A stretch of 64,000 bases of DNA, taken from NCBI GenBank assembly GCA_039566865.1, contig CM076959.1:16166501-16230500 (forward strand). The letters are read 5' to 3'. Source of the DNA: Aurelia coerulea. Lineage: Eukaryota; Cnidaria; Scyphozoa; Semaeostomeae; Ulmaridae. Below are positions 12,401 through 23,689 of the stretch, one piece after another. A program made the translations under genes and the position numbers. Position 1 is the first letter of the stretch, and the number at the start of each line of letters is the position of its first letter. A model generated the notes under the pieces. It saw only the letters and a program-made list of their open reading frames with translations. It was not told the origin of the DNA and did no database searches.

Positions 12401-15400
12401 GACAATGCTTTGTATGTAATAGTAGCTGTCTCGCATTTTACCTCACCTTTCACCTCACCATTTACCTCAGGACATTTAACAATCTGTATACTTTACACTT
12501 CATAACATCTAGAAGTGTGTTCTTAGCCTACGCGTAGACCCATTATCCGAAATGATAAAGGGTTTACGAAACAAATAGCCTGTGTTCCAGACCACTTGGA
12601 AAGGAAAGTGGTCTGTGTAACGGATAGCCTACGAGTAGATCCATGATCCTAAAGAATAAAGGGTCTACGAAATAAAGAGATAAAGCTTGCTACGGCTGCC
12701 CAATTAATTATGCTAATCCTCTATTCAAATAATGTGTGAGACGCGTCTCAACAAGGCTGCATAAATTAAGTTCCAGAACTCTGGAACTGTAGTAGCAAGC
12801 TTTTTGCTCATTGTTTCGTAGACCCTTTCTTCTTTTGGAATAATGGGTCTACATGTAGGGTATGTAACGGAGCGCTAATCTGTGTTCAGACGATGAATTG
12901 AATTGCGAAATCTTTCGCACATCTGATTAGCTGCAATGAAGTCAGTGATCAACATCACGGATGTCTTTGTGAATATGTGTGTTTGAAACAAATGAAGGTT
13001 GATCGTTATCACTTTGTACGGTCGTAAAATGCCAATAGGATTAGCAGGCATTCAAATGATCTCCTATTCTTTGTATTGCAATGTGAGTTCTTCCCTTGAG
13101 ACAGGCTTTTCTTTCTGATAACAAACCAAAAAGTAATTATGCGAATTATTAGTTGCATCTACTAATTTTCCTTCAGATTCTCAAGAAAATTTCTGAACAC
13201 AGATTAGCGCTCCTTTACACAGACCACTTTCCTTTCCAAGTGGTCTGAAACACAGGCTAGAAACAAAGAGACAAAGCTAGCTACGGCTGCCCAATTAGTT
13301 ATTTTAATCCCGGTCTGTAGTACAACTAACTTCCCGCATAACAACAAACTGGTCAGCATATGCCTGAAACATTCCTGCAAAATTTAGGGAAAACCATTGA
13401 AAATAACCCTGAATAGCGGACTCATCGTAATGAATCCACAAATGCAGCATTAGCCACTGTAATCTGTGGAAAGGAAAGAAAACTGTTTAACAGCCAAATT
13501 AAACCGGTGAAGAAACTGCTAAATTTTACAAGAGAAGCAACGAATTAATCTGAAAAGCTGAGAGGAAAGACATAAGTTTATAGCTGCAACGTTAATAGCT
13601 GCAACGTACAACGTTGAAGTCGTTTTGAAATTGCAATCAATGGAATATGATTGATGATAATGATTTTGATTTTACATACCATACATGATATTTTTCTTGA
13701 TTTTCAGTTGTCTGACTTCATGGTAAGTCATGTCAGCAATGTTTCGGTCAACTCCTGTCAGTCTCTGTGCGTAAAAGAAAGCTGGTCAGAAAATTAATTC
13801 CAAACATTATAGACTTTATATTCCCTACACTGAAATTTTACAACAAAAAATCGTGGTTATCACCATTGATAGACTAGCCTCTCCGTGCAGCCTCAACAAT
13901 CCTTGATAGACTAGCCTACGAGAAGACCCGCGAGTAGACCCGCGAGTAGAACCATTGATAGACTAGCCTCCGTGCAGCCTCAACAGTCCTCCTCCGGGAA
14001 AGTGTAGGCTTTCCCGGAGGAGGATTGTTGAGGCTGCACGCATAGACCTGGTGGATGCAAACAAAGACAGGTTTTGTAAGACAATGGCATGAGTTGCACT
14101 TGATTGACACCTCAATTCGAAGAACAAGGACAGATTTTGTAAGACAATGGCATGAGTTGCATTTGATTGACACCTCAATTCGAAGAACAAGGACAGATTT
14201 GGTAAGACAATAGCACGAGTTAGTTTTGATTGACACCGCAATTCAAAGCGATTAGCGATCGCAGACAAAGGAAATTCTCTCAACCAGTAATTCAAAACAA
14301 ACAAAGCCGCAAAAGTTTCTCTGAAACTAGTAGGGTAAACTCTGGCCTTGTGCAAGCGAAAGATGGTTTTTAAGAGACGTTACGTGCTTATAACGAAAGA
14401 AGAAGGGTAAATCTACACATCTGCCACGGGCATTTAATGTATTTGGTTCAAGAGCCTATTGAAAGGCGATTCAATTCTCTCATTTTTTGGGTGTAATTAA
14501 AACACTTACTGCTCAGCTTCTGAACCAAAGAAATAAATTGCCCGAGATAGATGCGTAGATATATCCTTCTTCTTTCGAGATATCCTCATGTTTGCTCTTG
14601 AAAACAATTTTTGGAATGCACAACGAGTGCGCTAGCTACTTGGGTTTCATAGAGACCTTTGCGGATTTGTTTGTTTTGAATTACTGGTTGAGAGAATTTC
14701 CTTTTGTCTGTGCTCGCTAATCGCTTTGAATTGTGTCAATCAAAAGCAACTCATGCTATTGTCTTACAAAATCTGTCCTTGTTCTTCGAATTGCGGTGTC
14801 AATCAAAAGCAACTCATGCTATTGTCTTACAAAATCTGTCCTTGTTGGTGGATGCTCTAACTACGACTCAACAACCACACCAGGCGAGTCAGCAGAATGT
14901 GTACACTTTTTGCAAAGTTTAGGGAAAATCATTGAAAACAACCCTGAATAGCAGTTTCAACGTAATGAATCCACAAACGCAACATTAGCAACTAATCTGC
15001 AGAAAGCAAAGACAAGTGTTAACTCCTGAAAAAGAATAACAACCAGGGAGAAACTGCTAACTTATACAATAGAAACAACGGGTTTATCTGAAACGCTGAA
15101 AGGAAAGAAATAACTTAATAGCTGCAATAAAGAGTAACGTTGAAGTCGTTTCTCCCTTTGGCTCATAAAAGATAATACCAACCTTTGCATTAGTATCGTG
15201 AAAGCACACGAGTTTTTTATCTTTGGTCAATATAGCATCACATTCCACACCATCTGCACCATTTCTTTCTGCGTTCACAAATCCTTCAAGAGTATTTTCC
15301 TGGTATTTTCCAGGATTCCCTCTGTGTCCAATTATCAATGGTTTACATTTTCGATGATAAAGATGGTACCGTGGGATCTTTGGTGTCTGTGTGCTGAAGC

Positions 15401-16998
15401 ACTGATTTACGGGGAACGTTTTTGCATTAGCTCCAATGAGGATACCTGCAAATACAGAAATGCGGTTGAAACTCTGTTACAGAAGTTGCAATGCTGTCTA
15501 CGCTAGCAGGGGCGGGTAATGGATACCGTGCGGCAAATGTTTTGGGGGTAACTTAGGGCAAGCTAGAGTAATATTAGCATAGGGCTCAAATCTTTATAAA
15601 GGTGGGTGTAAAATTCTATGAAATTTGTCTTTGAATTGAATGGCTTGAAAGGAACTTATTTTATTTGGCTGTAAATCTTCCGCGGAATGTTTTCTATATA
15701 TTGATCTTTTCAAAATGGTGGCAATTTGATAAGATCTTTTAAAAGTTGATACGTGGCAGACCCCATGCCCAAAATTTGGCTTGGCCCCCCCCCCGTGCTT
15801 TCCCAGTCACGCAATTTGTAATCCCCATAGAAAATGTAATTTCAAAATGTTCCCCGCTGTATTCTAAATGTCCGGCGAGGTCGTTAGTGGGAGCCGGGGG
15901 TGTATTGTTTTCGCATTCAAGAATAGGAAAACAAGATAAGCAAAATGAAGCAGAAGAGGTTATAGACGAAATAGTTACCAAGTATACACAAAAGAATAAA
16001 TTCCTTGGCAAATTCTGCAATGTGAACCCACTGTACGAAAACCACCCCCAAGGTCAGCCTCAATGCCAAGGGCTAGTAAGCAAAATCAGAAACCAAACAC
16101 TCTGGAAAAATATGCCCAAATACCCGTCCATTCACCTGGTACTTTTGGTATTTGTTTGTGATTAATTTTTATAAGGTGTTCTGTGTTGCTGTTCTCGTTA
16201 TCATCCCGCTATCCCACTTTTCCGGGTAGGTAGTCTAGTCTTGCATCATCTATCCGGGAACTTTTTATTTGGGTGTCATTTTTACCATCCTTCAACTCAG
16301 AGCAGACTATTCGCTGGCTTAAGTTTGTTACCCACCCACCCCCTCCTTTCTTCTCCTTTCTTATTTCAACTCTTTCTTTTTTCCTCTCCTTGAGACCTTT
16401 TCGTCAACGGGCAGGTGCATCAGTACAGTGGGTAAATATTTTCCCAGTGTTTTCTTCGACCTCAGGGAGCAGGGAGCGGTCATTTTTAATCCTGGGTACC
16501 AGGGTAGAGGATGATTTCGCAAAATTAGACAAAATTTCATAACTTAGAATATAGAGACCTGTCAACAAAATGGTTTGGTACCCAATCCAGAACTTTTTGA
16601 CGACGTATCACATGTCCTCTGTAGCTACTCCATGCGCTTGTAAGCTCTGTAGCTACTTAATTTATATTTTCCCAGTACTGGAGTTTATTAAGTTTTTGGC
16701 GATCTGAGAGTTTAGTTTCTTATGAGCAGTTTCTCATAAAAAATACGTGTAATAGCATAATTAGCACTCAAAACAACGCAATACAGTGTTAAAACATTTT
16801 TGACTGACCTTTGAAATTAAAGTTGCAAATTACAAATAAAAAATTTCTTAGCCTGTTCAATTCAGTTAGGGTACGTAGTTTCTTAAGTGCCTATACCGTT
16901 TCCTATAAAAAGATGAATGTGCCATTAACTGTGACAAATTCGATGAACCCATACATACCCTGACAGATGGTTAAAAGCAAGAGCGCTGTGAGTCCCAT
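5995..16998 (-). CDS. Secreted glycerophosphodiester phosphodiesterase (GDPD) gene B, 7 exons, 422 aa
   Basis: Exons, in gene order: 16959-16998, 15183-15445, 13680-13764, 11255-11352, 10629-10784, 8944-9297, 5995-6267; 1,269 nt in frame with GT-AG junctions throughout. Residues 1-14 (MGLTALLLLTICQG) look like a signal peptide, so the enzyme is probably secreted or lumenal. GDPD family proteins hydrolyse glycerophosphodiesters to glycerol-3-phosphate plus an alcohol in a TIM barrel. The catalytic set is visible: H54 in HRGN, E81 and D83 in VECD, H96 in CFHD. Later strands include VVYLDLKP and IHMITTDD near the C-terminus. The large sixth exon (118 codons) carries an insertion-like region. After the barrel comes a basic patch (LRRRRH, about 374-379) and a very acidic tail (about 384-418), unusual for the family. 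An AATAAA on the minus strand at 5885-5890 may end the transcript. The substrate cannot be told from sequence; a sphingomyelinase D-like relative is less likely. Confidence 0.9.
6318..8692. mobile_element. Non-autonomous DNA element split by a LINE
   Basis: 6318-6431 and 8479-8692 together match the family at 9392-9781 and 62217-62586 (blocks 'gcatactaaccggttttg', 'cctgtacaactacaaaacc', 'atttaggcctgtgagattt' on the opposite strand). The LINE at 6432-8467 interrupts it inside 'ttgacttgtat'. Confidence 0.7.
6432..8467 (-). mobile_element. 5'-truncated LINE (CR1/Jockey-type) with reverse transcriptase pseudogene
   Basis: On the minus strand a reverse transcriptase frame (8467 to 6853) contains YLDISKAFDRVWH, GVPQGSILGPL and FADDTSLF, then a C-terminal part with a C-rich end (NPMCPTNDGIEDTEHFLLLC). 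One in-frame TGA at 7563-7561 breaks it; both sides stay in the same frame. The fingers domain is missing, so the copy is 5'-truncated. The 3' end is an A-tract (T-run 6432-6459 on the plus strand). An 11-bp target duplication TTGACTTGTAT flanks it (6421-6431 and 8468-8478). It lies in the last intron of GDPD gene B, in the same orientation as the gene. Confidence 0.9.
9392..9781. mobile_element. Non-autonomous DNA element with internal hairpin, copy 2
   Basis: Contains an inverted repeat ('ggaaaatataaagcccaagg' against 'gggctttatattttcctg') near one end and 'tttgaaacgtcagtcaggta' at the other. Same family as 6318-8692 and 62217-62586. In a GDPD gene B intron. Confidence 0.7.
9918..10100 (-). 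mobile_element. LINE 3' UTR fragment
   Basis: The A-rich tail (T/ATTTC repeats, 9918-9952) is followed by 'cagggggccatgct', which matches the 3' UTR of the LINE tail at 11990-12470. No coding part remains. Confidence 0.5.
11380..11975. mobile_element. Tc1/mariner-type foldback, CAGGGTGTCCC ends, TA target site
   Basis: Starts CAGGGTGTCCCAAAAAAA and ends in the inverse, flanked by TA (11378-11379, 11976-11977). Arms of about 270 bp are inverted copies. A second full copy is at 35562-36138. The left end lies 27 bp from the 5' edge of GDPD gene B exon 4. Confidence 0.85.
11990..12470 (-). mobile_element. LINE tail with reverse transcriptase C-terminus
   Basis: Minus frame 12453-12157 encodes TYKALSGLAPSYLSNLF and ISFRGAKTWNELPLDVKQAP, typical of the end of CR1/Jockey-type ORF2. 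It is followed by a UTR and a TGAAAAA-repeat tail (11987-12025 on plus). Confidence 0.8.
12579..13259. mobile_element. TIR element interrupted by a MITE
   Basis: The outer ends are inverted copies containing 'gaccacttggaaaggaaagt' and 'actttcctttccaagtggtc'. The element is split by the MITE at 12625-12862 and resumes with 'gcgctaatctgtgttcaga', which is inverted near 13200. Confidence 0.65.
12625..12862. mobile_element. MITE with TAGCCTACGAGTAGA ends, 9-bp TSD
   Basis: Long inverted arms ('gggtctacgaaat', 'gataaagcttgctac' and inverses). Perfect 9-bp duplication TGTAACGGA at 12616-12624 and 12863-12871. A 9-bp duplication fits a Mutator-like mover. A partial relative lies at 12527-12575. Confidence 0.75.
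13971..14040. repeat. Near-perfect 32-bp hairpin
   Basis: Arms 13971-14002 and 14009-14040 pair with one mismatch (a G-T wobble in RNA) around a six-base loop. Arm begins CGTGCAGCCTCAACA. Related TAGCC-TCCGTGCAG sequences occur at 13870-13900, 19049 and 37954. Confidence 0.8.
14059..14846. mobile_element. MULE-like foldback copy 1, 9-bp TSD, 63-bp subterminal repeats
   Basis: Perfect 9-bp duplication GGTGGATGC at 14050-14058 and 14847-14855. The ends carry a 63-bp tandem unit ('gtaagacaatggcatgagtt ... caattcgaagaacaag'), about three units on the left and two inverted on the right. Further in, the arms share 'gcgattagcgatcgcagaca' and 'ccagtaattcaaaacaaaca'. Same family as 38631-42154 and 54589-55185. 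In GDPD gene B intron 2. Confidence 0.85.
15500..16900. other. GDPD gene B first intron, left part
   Basis: Long AT-rich intron with C-runs at 15786 and 16340. The open frames on both strands at 15746-16165 show no recognisable domain or splice context, and I treat them as chance. Confidence 0.4.
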
Positions 16999-17319
16999 CT
17001 TTCTGCCTTGACTGCTAGACTGAAGTGGTGTACGTCTTGGAAAGCTCTAGAATTTACCTAAGTGCTTTCTTCTATTGCCTTATCGTTGCATTGTGTTAGG
17101 AAAAAGTGAAACAAATAGCATTGTACGCGTCTGTATCTCCATAGCAAACAAGCGATGGCTATATTCAAAACATGGAATACGGAATGTAGGTTTGTTGCTG
17201 CGAAGCGCATGCGGAGCAGCCGTTATAGACGCGATTGATAAGGATTTTACGGGTAGTGGAGTTTAGATCTCAAAATCTGCTGACTCAGGCTGATTGAAGC
17301 GGAAATTGGGACTGAAGTA

Positions 17320-18307
17320 CCCAAAAGTGCCTTTCAGCCCAACCAACAAAATTTGCATAACAAAAGTATCAGCATTTAAGGGTTTCTCTACCGGGTGTTT
17401 TGGCGGGAAAATAATTGTTAATTCGTTTGCTTTTCATTCATAAGTAAAATGAAATGTTATTTTGTTGGTTTCTTTGATAAATTAGCAAAAACCTCCAGAC
17501 AACACTGCACAAGATTTTGGGAGCGTAGCCGGAGGAGTAGGCCAAAACAAAATGAGAAACGGATAGATATCTGGGGCCAAAGATAACAATATTTTAGCGT
17601 TTCCAAATTAGGATTCAACAAACTTTATCGCTATGACAAAAATTTCCGTGAGGAAGGCAAGAAGGATAAACACAAAAGGGAAAACGGAAAGAAACCATTC
17701 CAAGGTAAGAATATCCTTGATATCACTTTTATCACGTTAACATTAATTTTGTTTCCTGGAAGACTTTAGGCAGGTGGTTGACACTTAAATATATGGATTT
17801 TGATGTGCTTAACAAAATTGATACGGTTTAATTTAGTTTGAAGGTAATTTTGAAATTTAACAAGTGACTGGAGCATGTTTTTTTAACGTGACTCATTCTT
17901 AGAGAAATTCAAGTTCAGCTACATTGAATGACGGCCTTTTTATTTATTTGAAATTTCTTCTTTTATCACATTCAAAGTGGAAAAATTCTATCATGAGGAT
18001 AAAGTTTGCAGAATCCTAATTTGAAAACGCTAAAATGTTGTTATCTTGGCCCCCAGATATCTATCCGTTTCTCATTTTGTTTTGGCTTACTCCTCCAGTT
18101 ATACTGTCAAAATCTTGTGCAGTGTTGTTCGGAGGTTTTTGCTAATTTATCAAAGAAATAAACAAAATAACGTTTCATTTTATTTATGAATGAAAAGCAA
18201 ACAAATTAACAATTCTTTTCCCACCAAAACACCCGGTAGAGAAACCCTTAAATGCTGATGTTTTTGTTATGCAAATTTTGTTGGTTGGGCTGAAAGACAC
18301 TTTTGGG
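17320..18307. mobile_element. Foldback element with 297-bp arms
   Basis: Left arm 17320-17616 and right arm 18011-18307 are inverted copies of equal length, starting CCCAAAAGTG. They include 'gggtttctctaccgggtgtt' and 'gatagatatctggggccaaa'. The 394-bp centre has no open frame of note. The element lies just upstream of GDPD gene B. Confidence 0.8.
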
Positions 18308-18470
18308 CGCCATTTTGTGGTAGTTAGTCTAGATAGCCTTGTTGCACCACAGGAAGCTCAAATGACTAAATAGATGTCGTTTTTAGGCCATTTGGCGATG
18401 CGATGATCGTTCGGTGCACCAGGAATGAAATTAACTGTTATCAACGACCAGTTTATCTTTCACAGTGAAG

Positions 18471-18658
18471 TTAAAGGGAATAGACATAGCTATATAGACA
18501 AGCTGCTATAAATACTCCGAATAAACGCCCACAAACCCATTGTTTCTTCCCCCTTACAATGACACAGCAGGTGTCAAAGTTGTCAAATACAATAGATTAT
18601 ATTTTTAACTTGGCCTGGGCCAGCTTTGACAGCTTTTAACTATGTCGATTCCCTTTAA
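18471..18658. mobile_element. TTAAAGGGAAT-TIR MITE copy 1
   Basis: Starts TTAAAGGGAATAGACATAG and ends CTATGTCGATTCCCTTTAA. Next to it a second inverted pair ('aaagacaaatgacggatata' with its inverse near 18820-18840) suggests a neighbouring element. Confidence 0.65.
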
Positions 18659-19048
18659 AGACAAATGACGGATATATAGCGCCTAGTTTAAAAATAGAAC
18701 AAGAGATGTCTTAGTGCTTTCATCTGTCCAATTGATTTGTTAATCTCTCAATATCATCAAATACAATGGAATACAATAGGCTATATTTGATTGCCCAGGC
18801 CCCTGATTTAAATCACCTTATATCTCCGTCATTTGTCTTTACCGATCATCATTTTCATAGCATGGGTGGTGTTCTCTTAAATTCTAAAATTTCCTCAATT
18901 TTCTCACACAGCTCGTTCTTTGTATATCTAACAGTGAAGTGGTATTGTAAAACAAAGTAGCATTCTCTTAGCAACCTGCAAACTCAATCTGAAGTTGAGG
19001 CAACTTCATTACGTAATATAATTAATGAATGGTTGCAATTTGGGAGTT

Positions 19049-19102
19049 AGCCTCCGTGCAGACTTTATAGAAATGATATCTGTAAAGTCTGCACGTCTCG
19101 GC
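19049..19102. repeat. Small hairpin of the AGCC-CCGTGCAGA type
   Basis: AGCCTCCGTGCAGACTTTA is followed by a short loop and TAAAGTCTGCACG. Related to the hairpins at 13971 and 37954. Confidence 0.6.
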
Positions 19103-19924
19103 TTGGTTGCCGTGCCCTGTACTTCCATGTGAACTACTATACCGTTATAGATATCACAAGGAATTTCCACAAATAGTATGCTGTACACTGAGGCTTTGAG
19201 CAGCACTTACTTAAGGTAGTTCCACAGCAAAAAACCTTCGTTTCAAATTCCGGTGTTTATGTAATACGAGATCAACTGTTATACGAGCTGGCCACAGGGA
19301 ATCAGACAGTGTGATCTTTGATTGGTCAATACTAACAGACGTTAGAATTTGAAAATCCCTGTAACTCAGATAAACAGGACTGGGTTACAGGACACCAATT
19401 ACTTTGTGAACAGTAGGTCACGCGTACAGTACGAAGTAGGCGCCCTTGCCTAAACTAATGAAGGTTATGTTAGGACAGAATGAGAGTGTCTCTCGAGAGA
19501 GATTTGTAGAAAATTCAACTTTTTCATCCAGTGGTACAGCAAAATTCCAATAGCAACGCCCTAGCAACGCAAAACATCTTCCTTTTTCAGGGAATTTAAA
19601 GTAGTGTACCACATAAAAATCATTATAAAATGAATCGTTTGTACAATATTGTTGCAAAAAACTGCCCCTCTGCGGTGGCGCGCAAGCTTCAAACGCTCAG
19701 TGATTGGCATAAAATGAAACGATTCTGTCAATCAAATGATACATTCGATCGAGAGTTTTGGCCTAAAAGTGGTTTTTCAACCACTTTTTTCTTCACGTGA
19801 CGAAAAAAGCGCTTAACGGCGACAATTGATTGGAGGAGGATTGAAATTCAATTCAATTAAGATTGGATTTAGCAGTTGGCGTAAGGATGAATGGGCAGTT
19901 TGTTGGCTTTTAGCTACACCTACA

Positions 19925-20098
19925 TTAAAGGGAATGTAAGCATATAAAAAAAAGTGGCTCCACAGTCTAGCCAATCACATATCGGTAATTCCTGTTGACG
20001 TCGATAAGTTACCCAAATATGGTGCGGCACGTGTCATAGCCTATTATCTTTGGATAGCTATTTTTATCAACGCCGATATATGCTTAGATTCCCTTTAA
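19925..20098. mobile_element. TTAAAGGGAAT-TIR MITE copy 2
   Basis: TTAAAGGGAATGTAAGCATAT at the left and ATATGCTTAGATTCCCTTTAA at the right are shared with copy 1 only in the outer 11 bp. The adjacent hAT-type MITE at 20101 inserted at its last bases. Confidence 0.65.
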
Positions 20099-20100
20099 GG

Positions 20101-20260
20101 CAGGCCCGTAGGAAGCGGGGGGGGCAGGGGGGGCTCAAGCCCCCCAATAATTTCTTAAAACAATGGTGCTACGTCACACGCATTAACTAGATGTATTGTT
20201 CTCTATTGTTTTGAGAACAATTGCCCCCCCCCCAATCCGAAGCTGCTTCCTACGGCCCTG
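20101..20260. mobile_element. hAT-type MITE, 8-bp TSD CTTTAAGG
   Basis: Begins CAGGCCCGTAGGAAGC and ends GCTTCCTACGGCCCTG. Perfect 8-bp duplication at 20093-20100 and 20261-20268. The CAGG start and 8-bp duplication are typical of hAT elements. Confidence 0.85.
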
Positions 20261-20549
20261 CTTTAAGGAGTACTTTTTAGGATACCCGGTATGGTATGGT
20301 ACAGAAACAGTAACCTACAGATGCAGCCAAATATAGAACATCGTTCCAAATGAAATCAGAATGGTCAACAGTTTAGGAATATTCAAAGAAAAAATAAAAC
20401 TGTTCTCCATTCTATGCGCTAGTAAGCTCTGTAGCTACTCCTTATTTACAGAATATTGGTTATAATGGTGGTTAAATGCAATTTAAGCCCGGTTAATACG
20501 ACCTCGGGAGGTTTGGTGGGTTGTCCTTTGCTTGGATCTTGGTTCCTTG

Positions 20550-20735
20550 GTCCGGGTTTTGGCTGAGGCGTGGAACCATGTCATTGACTTGTATAAATGC
20601 CTGGATTGTGGCCGGATTATCCATCCACATTTTTACCACAAAACCAAACATGCCCTCTGCGCATGATCACAGGTTTCCTTTTTGGGGGATAACCGTTGCT
20701 TTGAACTTTGAGGATTCGTATCCCCAACAAGATCT
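20550..20735. repeat. Interspersed repeat shared with 30185-30330
   Basis: About 150 bp, including 'gcgcatgatcacaggtttcc' and 'ggataaccgttgctt', recurs in the same orientation upstream of the calumenin-like gene. Identity unknown. Confidence 0.55.
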
Positions 20736-21618
20736 GTCTAATAATTTGGGTAAGGATGAATTATCATATCAACAAAACCGGCATTAAAGAGAATCAACGG
20801 AGATAAAAGCCCCGCGCGGAAGGAGTCTGGGTATTCTATGACCTATTGTATTTGATGATTTCGAGACGATCATGGATATTGTTTAGCAAGAGGAACAATA
20901 ACATGCGTAGGAGTTTTCAATGCCCTATTTATAGATGACCTCCTCTTAGCTCCGTTCATTCACTTTAATCACTAGGCGACTCATCGGACCGCCCAAGGAT
21001 TATTTGGATGTCTCTCCAGGTATAATAGTACATCGGATTATATAGACCCCAGGTCAAATTGTGATATTTGCCGTTCATTTAATGACATTCGCCATTCATT
21101 TAATGAGTGGGCCCGGAAGGCCCTGCATTCTATCGCTCCCACACTTTATCTAACGTTAGTAAATAACTAAAGAAGCTAAGTAAATACATACAAGAACCAG
21201 CTAACTAATACCAACAAACATAGCTAATAGTAAAATTAAAAACAAACACTGGTATGTAAATTTAGATTATCTTATTAATTAATACTTGCCTCCGCAGGTT
21301 AATCTGACTGCGGAGGAGAGTGCACCAGGCCCTTGCCTGAAAAGCGGTAGTTTTTTACGGTCGGTGATAGACATGGAATAACGAATTCCGGCTAATGCAC
21401 CTGTCAGGAAGTCCGACTGGACAACCGAAAACTAAAAAGCAACCCAAAAAACAATAAACTCAATAACGCAAATATGAGAAGGGACAGGGAGGGTGGGAGA
21501 ATTTCGTCGTTCGTTCCGCTTGCTTTCGATTTTCAGAATGAGATCGGTTGACATAACTAGCATTTCTCTACAAATGAAATCATTTGGAACGATTAAAAAG
21601 TTAGGGAATATTTGATTT

Positions 21619-21980
21619 CAAGGTCCCATGCAGAAACGCATAGCAGTTTTTTCGACTATGCGTTTCTGCATGGGCTTGATAAAATCTAAGTGATGAAGAC
21701 AATCTTATTGTGCGTACAAAGTTTAGCCTTGAGACAAATTTTCACATTCATATCTGTCTTTATTTAGAAATTATGATGATATAAAGAATTTCAATTCATA
21801 AGGGCTTTGACCGTGGAAATCGGAGTTTGGACAAAAATTTGTCCAAACTTTGATTTCACGGTCAAAGCCCTTGTGACTTTAAATTCTTAAAATTGTCATA
21901 ATTTTGAAATGGAGACATATATGAATGTGAAAATTTGATTACTTTGCTAAACTTTGTACGCAGAACAAGATTTTGGCCTC
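21619..21980. repeat. Two adjacent strong hairpins, the second part of a foldback
   Basis: First: CCCATGCAGAAACGCATAG (21625-21643) is perfectly inverted at 21656-21674. Second: 'aagggctttgaccgtggaaa' and 'tttgtccaaact' form arms of about 35 bp meeting at 21836. These extend outward into weaker arms ('aaagtttag', 'tgaatgtgaaaa') over about 21690-21980. Confidence 0.7.
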
Positions 21981-22439
21981 AAAAATGCAGTACCTCAAAT
22001 AATAAAAAACTTCCGCTTTCGCGCCTCTTGCCTTGAAAAGGTGGATTACATTTAGCAAACTTGTAATATCTTCGTTTTATTATTCGTATCTCCCCGTTAC
22101 TTTGCTTGTTCTATCTGCCCACGCATAGGCACAGTGTGCTTTCGAAACCATTGTGAAACACATGTGTGCATCAGCCCACGCATACGCACATTGTTCGTTG
22201 TTTGAAGCGCATATGTGCACCAGCCCATGCACAAACGCATGCCCATGCAGAGACGCATATTACACCGGCAGAAATTTGTTTCCCCGCTAAGTTTGAGTTT
22301 AAAAATTTTGGCGGTTCTTCCGGGTTTCGAAAAAGCGTACGAGATTTTTGCAGAACAAAAACAAAAGCATTTATGCCAAAGGTGTACGAGATTTTTTGGA
22401 GTGAAATTCCCCTCGCCCAGATTATTTTGTTGGATCCGA

Positions 22440-23560
22440 TCTCAAAACAAGAAATAGCATAGTTCGCACTCAAAAAGAACGAAACACACTCATTTTTTAC
22501 ATAAGAAACCACTTATAAGAAACGGTTGGCTCAATTTTTCGAAAGTTAAGAAACAACCGTACCTGAATTGAAAAAGCTAAGAAACTTTTGTAATTTACAA
22601 TTCTAATTTTCTTATCGCACTCAAAAACATTTTGACAGTGTACAGTTATAGCAACTGTTTGGACGTTATTTTGAGTGCAAATTATGTTATTTACTCGTTT
22701 TGAGATCTTACTAAGTAATTTGGGAGCTCTTTAGACCAAAGATCATTGTTTAGACAAAACAAAATTAACTCTACACTTCTGGCATTAAAAATATAAGAAA
22801 CACATAAGAAACTTTTGGTAGTAAAATGGCCCCGGGGGGTGTACTTGAATTTCAATTGTACGGGGATGTGCACTCCAAGAAAAAAAATTTTCACCCGGCT
22901 TTAGAAATTTTCCCTTGAAATGATAGCCGGCTTTAGAGAAAATTGGCGAAAAGCATACCCCAAAACGTAAAATTTCGTCGAAAAACAATGAAATAACACT
23001 TTTGACGTCCGGCTTTAGAAAGATTGCCGTCTTTTGATACCCGACGTTAGAAAAAAGAGGCGAAAACGATACCCAGAAAGGAGTGCACATCCCGTCAGCA
23101 AAATATACTAAGTAGCCCCCCCGGGAAAATGGCCCAAAAATTTAAGAAACTGCCTACCAGCACCGGACCTTAGTTTCTTATAAAAAACTGAGTGTACAGC
23201 GTTAAAACGTTTTCGAGTGACCTTTGAAAATTAAAGTTCCAAATTAGAAATAAAAAGTTTCTTAGCCTGTTCAATTCAGATATTCAGGTAGGGTAGTTTC
23301 TTAAGTGCCTACCGTTTCCTATGAAAAGATGAGTGTGCCATTAACTGTGACAAATTCGATGAACCCATACCCTGACAGATGGTTCTTGACTGCTAGACTG
23401 AAATGATTTACGTCTTGGCAAGCTCTAGAATTTACCTAGCTTTCTTCTATTGCCTTATCGTTGCATTGTATTCAAAAAGTAAAACAACAAATAACATTGT
23501 AGCCGTCTGTATCGCCATAGGAAACAGAGCATGCCTTTATTCAAAACGTGGAATACGGAA
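22440..23560 (-). pseudogene. Relic duplicate of the GDPD gene B promoter and first-exon region
   Basis: This stretch repeats, with small indels, the DNA around exon 1 of gene B (about 16690-17200). Shared blocks include the 'aatttcttagcctgttcaat' region, 'gccattaactgtgacaaatt', and the upstream 'ttcttctattgccttatcg'. The copy has lost most of the signal-peptide coding segment: 'ccctgacagatggttcttga' joins bases that in gene B flank the ATG. It is also split by a TIR element at 22831-23125. No downstream GDPD exons were seen, so it is a dead 5' fragment of a third paralogue or a segmental duplication. Confidence 0.7.
22831..23125. mobile_element. CCCGGG-TIR MITE copy 2, 8-bp TSD AAAATGGC
   Basis: Same family as 908-1231, 295 bp. 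Perfect duplications at 22823-22830 and 23126-23133. It is inserted in the relic GDPD first-exon duplicate, so it is younger than that duplication. Confidence 0.88.
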
Positions 23561-23689
23561 TTTTGATTTTTTAGAATATTAGATTGTGAGATTTGGGAAT
23601 ATGGAATATGTTGTTTGATTAGGCCTAGCGTGGGCTAAGTTATTTGGATTTCTCAATGAATAATTTGAAGTACGCAATTTAAAAGTGAT

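Noticed and set aside
13916..14355. Repetitive 106- and 130-codon frames
   Set aside because: Translations of the 63-bp tandem units in a foldback element.
15746..16165. 139-codon plus frame as a gene
   Set aside because: No recognisable domain, no splice partners, lies in the GDPD gene B intron antisense to it.
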